This document shows positions 20,101-21,211 of a stretch of DNA of 21,211 nt, in pieces; position 1 is the stretch's first letter; the number at the start of each line of letters is the position of its first letter. Under the pieces are notes generated by a model. That model was not told where the DNA came from and did no database searches. It saw only the letters and a list, made by a program, of their open reading frames with translations. Source of the DNA: Apostichopus parvimensis (Eukaryota > Echinodermata > Holothuroidea > Aspidochirotida > Stichopodidae). The stretch is taken from assembly GCA_000934455.1 (NCBI GenBank), contig KN884104.1, forward strand, positions 1 through 21,211. The letters run 5' to 3'. The position numbers and the translations under genes were made by a program.

Positions 20101-21211
20101 AGCATCGACAGTTTGCGACAGTTTTTGGAATACGACTAAAAGTTACATTTAAATCATTTGGGCCTCAGCACACAAAATAACCTCTTGGACTTGATTGCCC
20201 GTACAAAACAACTTGCAGGCTGATCAAGTTTGATCAATGTCTCTTTCGGTAACCCTCGGTAGGTTTGGTTAAATTGCTACGTAAATGGGAATTGGGTCTG
20301 AAAAAGCTAAATTAGTATTACAAGCATTTATTGAGGGCAAGGTACGGGTCCTCGACAAGAGGGCTGCAGATACTCTCTATCATTCGATAAATAATTTCCA
20401 GTCTCTAACGAGCCTTAAATAACTCACAAAAGGGACAACGTTAAATACAAACTTACTGATCAATGGGATTTGGCGACGAATTTTGGTAGTGAGCCTGAAG
20501 ACTTTCCTGTTGCTCTACCATGGCCGCCAAATTCTGGTGCAGGTAGGCATAAAACTTTCCGCTATGACTGAGTATCCCTGAGACTTCGACGATCAGTGTG
20601 TCTCCTTCCTTCAACGTCTGCCATACAGGTGGAGGGATCTGTGTTTTGTTCAGCTTGGCAGAGGGTACTGTAGCAGCTTTGGTCTTCACCTGCGGAGGTG
20701 ACACAGCTTTAGGTTGGCTCTTCACTTCTTGAGGGGAGGACAGGTTAGGTTTTGGTTTCACGCTCTGTGAGGGGGAAGGTTGATTACTTTTCGGCTTTGA
20801 CTTCTCTTCCTTCTTTGCCAACCCTGCCTTCAGCAGCTCTCCAATGATATCTAAACCTGTGAAAGGAAACAAAAATGTCAGGACAGGTTACAACCCAAGG
20901 CAGCAGACTCAAAGAGGGTTTCCATGACAAAGTTCTGTACTGTCACTAAATGTAATCTACAATAAATTCTCACACTCACACCAACAAGTTGCATATAGAT
21001 CTATCAAAGGTTTTGTGTAAAAATGTTTCAACTGATTAATGGTCAATCTTTAGAGGTGACTGACTCTTCAACATGACACCTAATTTATTTCCTTTTCCTC
21101 TCAGGATTATCGTCTCTCCCTAACGTAGGGTCATCAATCAGTGCCTTACCCGTTTCGTCGATCATTTTAGTGATATAAGCCTCTTTATCGCCTTCCTTCG
21201 GTTGGAGGAAG
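11065..21211 (-). CDS. Multi-Tudor-domain protein (TDRD/Tudor family), 3' part, 12 exons, N-terminus outside window
   Basis: Joining 21150-21211, 20457-20856, 19185-19916, 18406-18975, 16311-17412, 15652-15826, 14625-14732, 13809-13910, 13321-13488, 12598-12770, 11408-11542 and 11065-11145 gives one open frame of 1,268 residues plus stop. All eleven introns start GT and end AG, and all phases agree. Tudor cores lie at about residues 158-195 (T1), 402-438 (T2), 592-627 (T3), 871-907 (T4) and 1080-1112 (T5), each with SN-like flanking segments as in extended Tudor domains. The tail of an earlier domain is at residues 1-34. Lys/Ser/Pro-rich linkers separate T1 from its predecessor and T3 from T4. 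By family knowledge such proteins are cytoplasmic germ-granule (nuage) scaffolds binding dimethylarginine marks on Piwi proteins in the piRNA pathway. The family assignment is firm; the exact orthologue (TDRD1, TDRD6, TDRD15 or a lineage-specific paralogue) is not determinable here. A MYND finger, diagnostic of TDRD1, would lie outside the window. Confidence 0.93.
11408..11542 (-). CDS. Tudor gene exon K: polar, probably disordered tail
   Basis: Acceptor atcaccag|aaa, preceded by a ttgttttcctttcc tract and a possible ctaaatgat branch point; donor caaatg|gtaaac; phase 0 on both sides; residues 1198-1242. It starts KLLAMFGNIPEAKVED, a likely short helix, then becomes Ser/Gln/Asn/Thr-rich and ends KTNQQM. 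It fits between exons J and L without breaking the frame. The acceptor is less standard than the others, so confidence is a little lower. Confidence 0.82.
11543..12597 (-). other. Intron J/K of the Tudor gene (1,055 bases)
   Basis: The longest intron of the gene within the window. It contains an AT-rich tract (about 11922-11955) and short spurious open frames on the plus strand. No exon with both splice sites and a compatible phase was seen between exons J and K. Confidence 0.7.
12598..12770 (-). CDS. Tudor gene exon J: SN-like C-terminal half of T5
   Basis: Acceptor catctctag|gt and donor ggagag|gtgagt; phase 1 in, phase 0 out; residues 1140-1197. It encodes GLDKFSAKASASEWGGK, then a helix, a strand with AMLNAKVVG, and YITEVTLTRLD, closing the SN-like half of the last Tudor domain and ending EDIGE. 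After this exon no further Tudor domain follows. Confidence 0.9.
13090..13170 (+). repeat. G-rich low-complexity tract in intron I/J
   Basis: The plus strand has successive tracts gggg, ggg, ggggg, ggggg, gggg and gggggg separated by 1-8 bases, so the Tudor pre-mRNA is C-rich here. About 65 bases away (13236-13275) catatcccctgtcccc is present twice. The surrounding 550-base intron (12771-13320) is otherwise featureless. Confidence 0.5.
13321..13488 (-). CDS. Tudor gene exon I: T5 core
   Basis: Acceptor tgttctcag|ag and donor ttgtcag|gtgagt; phase 1 on both sides; residues 1084-1139. It carries EDQGWYRARV (W1088, Y1089) and VQYIDFGN (Y1105, F1108, N1110), a canonical Tudor barrel with aromatic and Asn cage positions retained. 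ALTFPCRL follows, matching the alpha-helix/strand that returns to the SN-like half. The 320-base intron to exon H contains a run of 12 C (13670-13681). Confidence 0.93.
13809..13910 (-). CDS. Tudor gene exon H: linker helix of T5
   Basis: Acceptor ctgaaatag|gt and donor gcctgg|gtaaat; phase 1 on both sides; residues 1050-1083. It encodes CEQLRYLMKAVNEYG, then a segment ending NEFCL that leads directly into the T5 Tudor core in the next exon. The upstream 714-base intron (13911-14624) contains an unrelated open frame and no other visible feature. A 102-base symmetric exon is consistent with an internal segment of the domain. Confidence 0.87.
14625..14732 (-). CDS. Tudor gene exon G: N-terminal SN-like segment of T5
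   Basis: Acceptor attcatag|gt and donor gacgaag|... reading gaag|gtaaaa; phase 1 on both sides; residues 1014-1049. It encodes a short stretch including AELQVFVCGVINAADFYCQ, which matches the conserved entry to an extended Tudor domain (hydrophobic strand, then x-x-FYCQ). The exon is 108 bases and divides evenly by three with symmetric phase. The 919-base intron upstream (14733-15651) contains a spurious plus-strand open frame. Confidence 0.88.
15652..15826 (-). CDS. Tudor gene exon F: SN-like C-terminal half of T4
   Basis: Acceptor ctttcag|ctg after a strong pyrimidine tract, donor tcttcag|gtattt; phase 0 in, phase 1 out; residues 956-1013. It encodes LEGQLSESKPSVIQLKVMD and continues through strand-like segments to ALSEQLIINGLAKHNLDSSG. 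This matches the family pattern in which the C-terminal SN-like half ends L-x-x-x-GLA. It completes the divergent T4 domain. Confidence 0.9.
16311..17412 (-). CDS. Tudor gene exon E: T3 core, long linker, T4 N-terminal part and core
   Basis: The largest exon (1,102 bases), acceptor tcgttag|a, donor aaacag|gtgaga, phase 2 in and 0 out; residues 589-955. The T3 core has MGELCSAKF, FYRAFV (F603, Y604) and LFVDYGN (F620, Y623, N625). A polar Lys/Ser/Pro/Asn linker spans about 702-810. T4 follows without an intron at the position where T1-T3 each have one: PQVGELC, then WCRAEV (C884 replaces the Tyr) and GVLDYGY (V900, Y905 in place of the aromatic and Asn). The 484-base intron to exon F (15827-16310) holds nothing distinct. 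Confidence 0.94.
18323..18334. repeat. Poly-C run (12 C) in intron D/E
   Basis: A mononucleotide run inside the 993-base intron 17413-18405. The rest of this intron is AT-rich and shows no other feature I can support. Confidence 0.7.
18406..18975 (-). CDS. Tudor gene exon D: T2 core and start of T3
   Basis: Acceptor ttctcag|a and donor tatca|gtgagt; phase 2 on both sides; residues 399-587 plus split codons. T2 is canonical: PNVGQIC opens the barrel, W413-Y414-R415-A416, then FYVDYGN with Y431, Y434 and N436. The SN-like C-terminal half follows (to about residue 530, ending near EDCFNDLIGG). The N-terminal segment of T3 (CGDVIDIALPG, then PYLFHA) comes next. T2 is the best candidate in this protein for dimethylarginine binding. 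Confidence 0.94.
19185..19916 (-). CDS. Tudor gene exon C: T1 core, linker, start of T2
   Basis: Acceptor ttgacag|a and donor ttcag|gtaatg; phase 2 on both sides; residues 155-397 plus split codons. The T1 core begins FRRGEL and has WYRARV (W171, Y172) and FADYGA (F188, Y191). The last position is Ala193, where the cage Asn normally sits. The SN-like C-terminal half runs to about residue 265. A Gly/Ser/Thr-rich linker (about 266-335) follows, then the N-terminal SN-like segment of T2 (from about TVVGCHQVAVMDIESPAKFW). The intron to exon D is only 209 bases. Confidence 0.93.
20457..20856 (-). CDS. Tudor gene exon B: domain tail, Pro/Lys/Ser linker, start of T1
   Basis: Acceptor tttcacag|gt and donor atca|gtaagt; phase 1 in, phase 2 out; residues 21-154. 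It completes the preceding domain (about residues 21-34). A disordered linker (about 37-95) follows, containing three imperfect copies of an SP-x-Q-x-VK motif (PSQSVK, SPQEVK, SPPQVK at about 48-78). The first SN-like strands of T1 come next (about 97-150, including GDTLIVEVSG and GKFYAYL). It ends at the intron just before the Tudor core. The following 540-base intron (19917-20456) shows no distinct feature. Confidence 0.92.
21150..21211 (-). CDS. Tudor gene exon A (partial, cut by window edge)
   Basis: The last 62 bases of an exon that continues beyond the right edge. It encodes FLQPKEGDKEAYITKMIDET plus the first base of a Gly codon. The donor reads g|gtaagg on the minus strand, phase 1. 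With the next exon it forms the SN-like C-terminal half of an upstream extended Tudor domain, ending in the family-typical Leu-x-x-Ala-Gly-Leu-Ala. This shows at least one more Tudor domain precedes the five complete ones. The intron to exon B is 293 bases (20857-21149) and nothing distinct was seen in it. Confidence 0.85.

Noticed and set aside
11065-21211. Naming the gene TDRD1
   Set aside because: The diagnostic N-terminus (MYND finger) is outside the window, and at least six Tudor units are implied, versus four in mammalian TDRD1. The orthology is not supportable from this fragment.
1-21211. CRISPR array or bacterial operon
   Set aside because: The repeat units are ~121 bp without the short-repeat/unique-spacer alternation, and the gene has spliceosomal introns, so the DNA is eukaryotic.

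Overview
The window looks like nuclear genomic DNA of a metazoan. One gene is split into at least twelve exons with GT-AG introns, the non-coding DNA is AT-rich by eye, and satellite, SINE-like and Penelope-type repeat remnants are present. A marine invertebrate, perhaps an echinoderm, is plausible, but this is inferred from general repeat character and is not proven.

The right half (about 10,600 to 21,211, minus strand) is the 3' part of a multi-Tudor-domain gene. Twelve consecutive exons can be joined with every splice phase agreeing. They give the last 1,268 residues of a protein whose N-terminus lies beyond the right edge. The visible part holds the tail of one extended Tudor domain, five further extended Tudor domains (T1-T5), Lys/Ser/Pro-rich linkers and a short C-terminal leucine-rich coiled coil. 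Proteins of this architecture (TDRD1/TDRD6/TDRD15/Drosophila Tudor type) are germ-granule scaffolds that bind symmetrically dimethylated arginines of Piwi proteins. T2, T3 and T5 keep most of the methylarginine-cage positions. T1 lacks the cage Asn and T4 lacks several cage residues. Residue numbers below count from the first complete codon in the window. A likely polyadenylation signal lies about 440 bases after the stop codon.

The left half (1 to about 10,600) shows no convincing protein-coding gene. It holds several repeats: (i) a two-copy ~190-bp tandem duplication at 1.7-2.1 kb; (ii) a ~420-bp foldback insertion at 3.9-4.3 kb flanked by an exact 15-bp direct repeat, whose arms carry a minimal hammerhead-ribozyme-like core of the kind linked to Penelope-like retroelements; (iii) a satellite array with about twelve ~121-bp monomers at 6.1-7.6 kb, partly organised as an alternating A/B higher-order repeat, flanked by decayed relatives from about 5.3 to 8.2 kb; (iv) a ~182-bp minus-strand retroposon at 8.23-8.41 kb whose 5' head is the 5' end of U2 snRNA, flanked by a 12-bp target-site duplication; (v) a 13-bp-stem palindromic hairpin at 9.4 kb.

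The most novel candidates are the U2-snRNA-headed SINE-like element and the inverted-arm hammerhead element. The gene itself is a clear Tudor-family member with informative exon architecture. Whether it is TDRD1, TDRD6 or another orthologue cannot be settled from this fragment.
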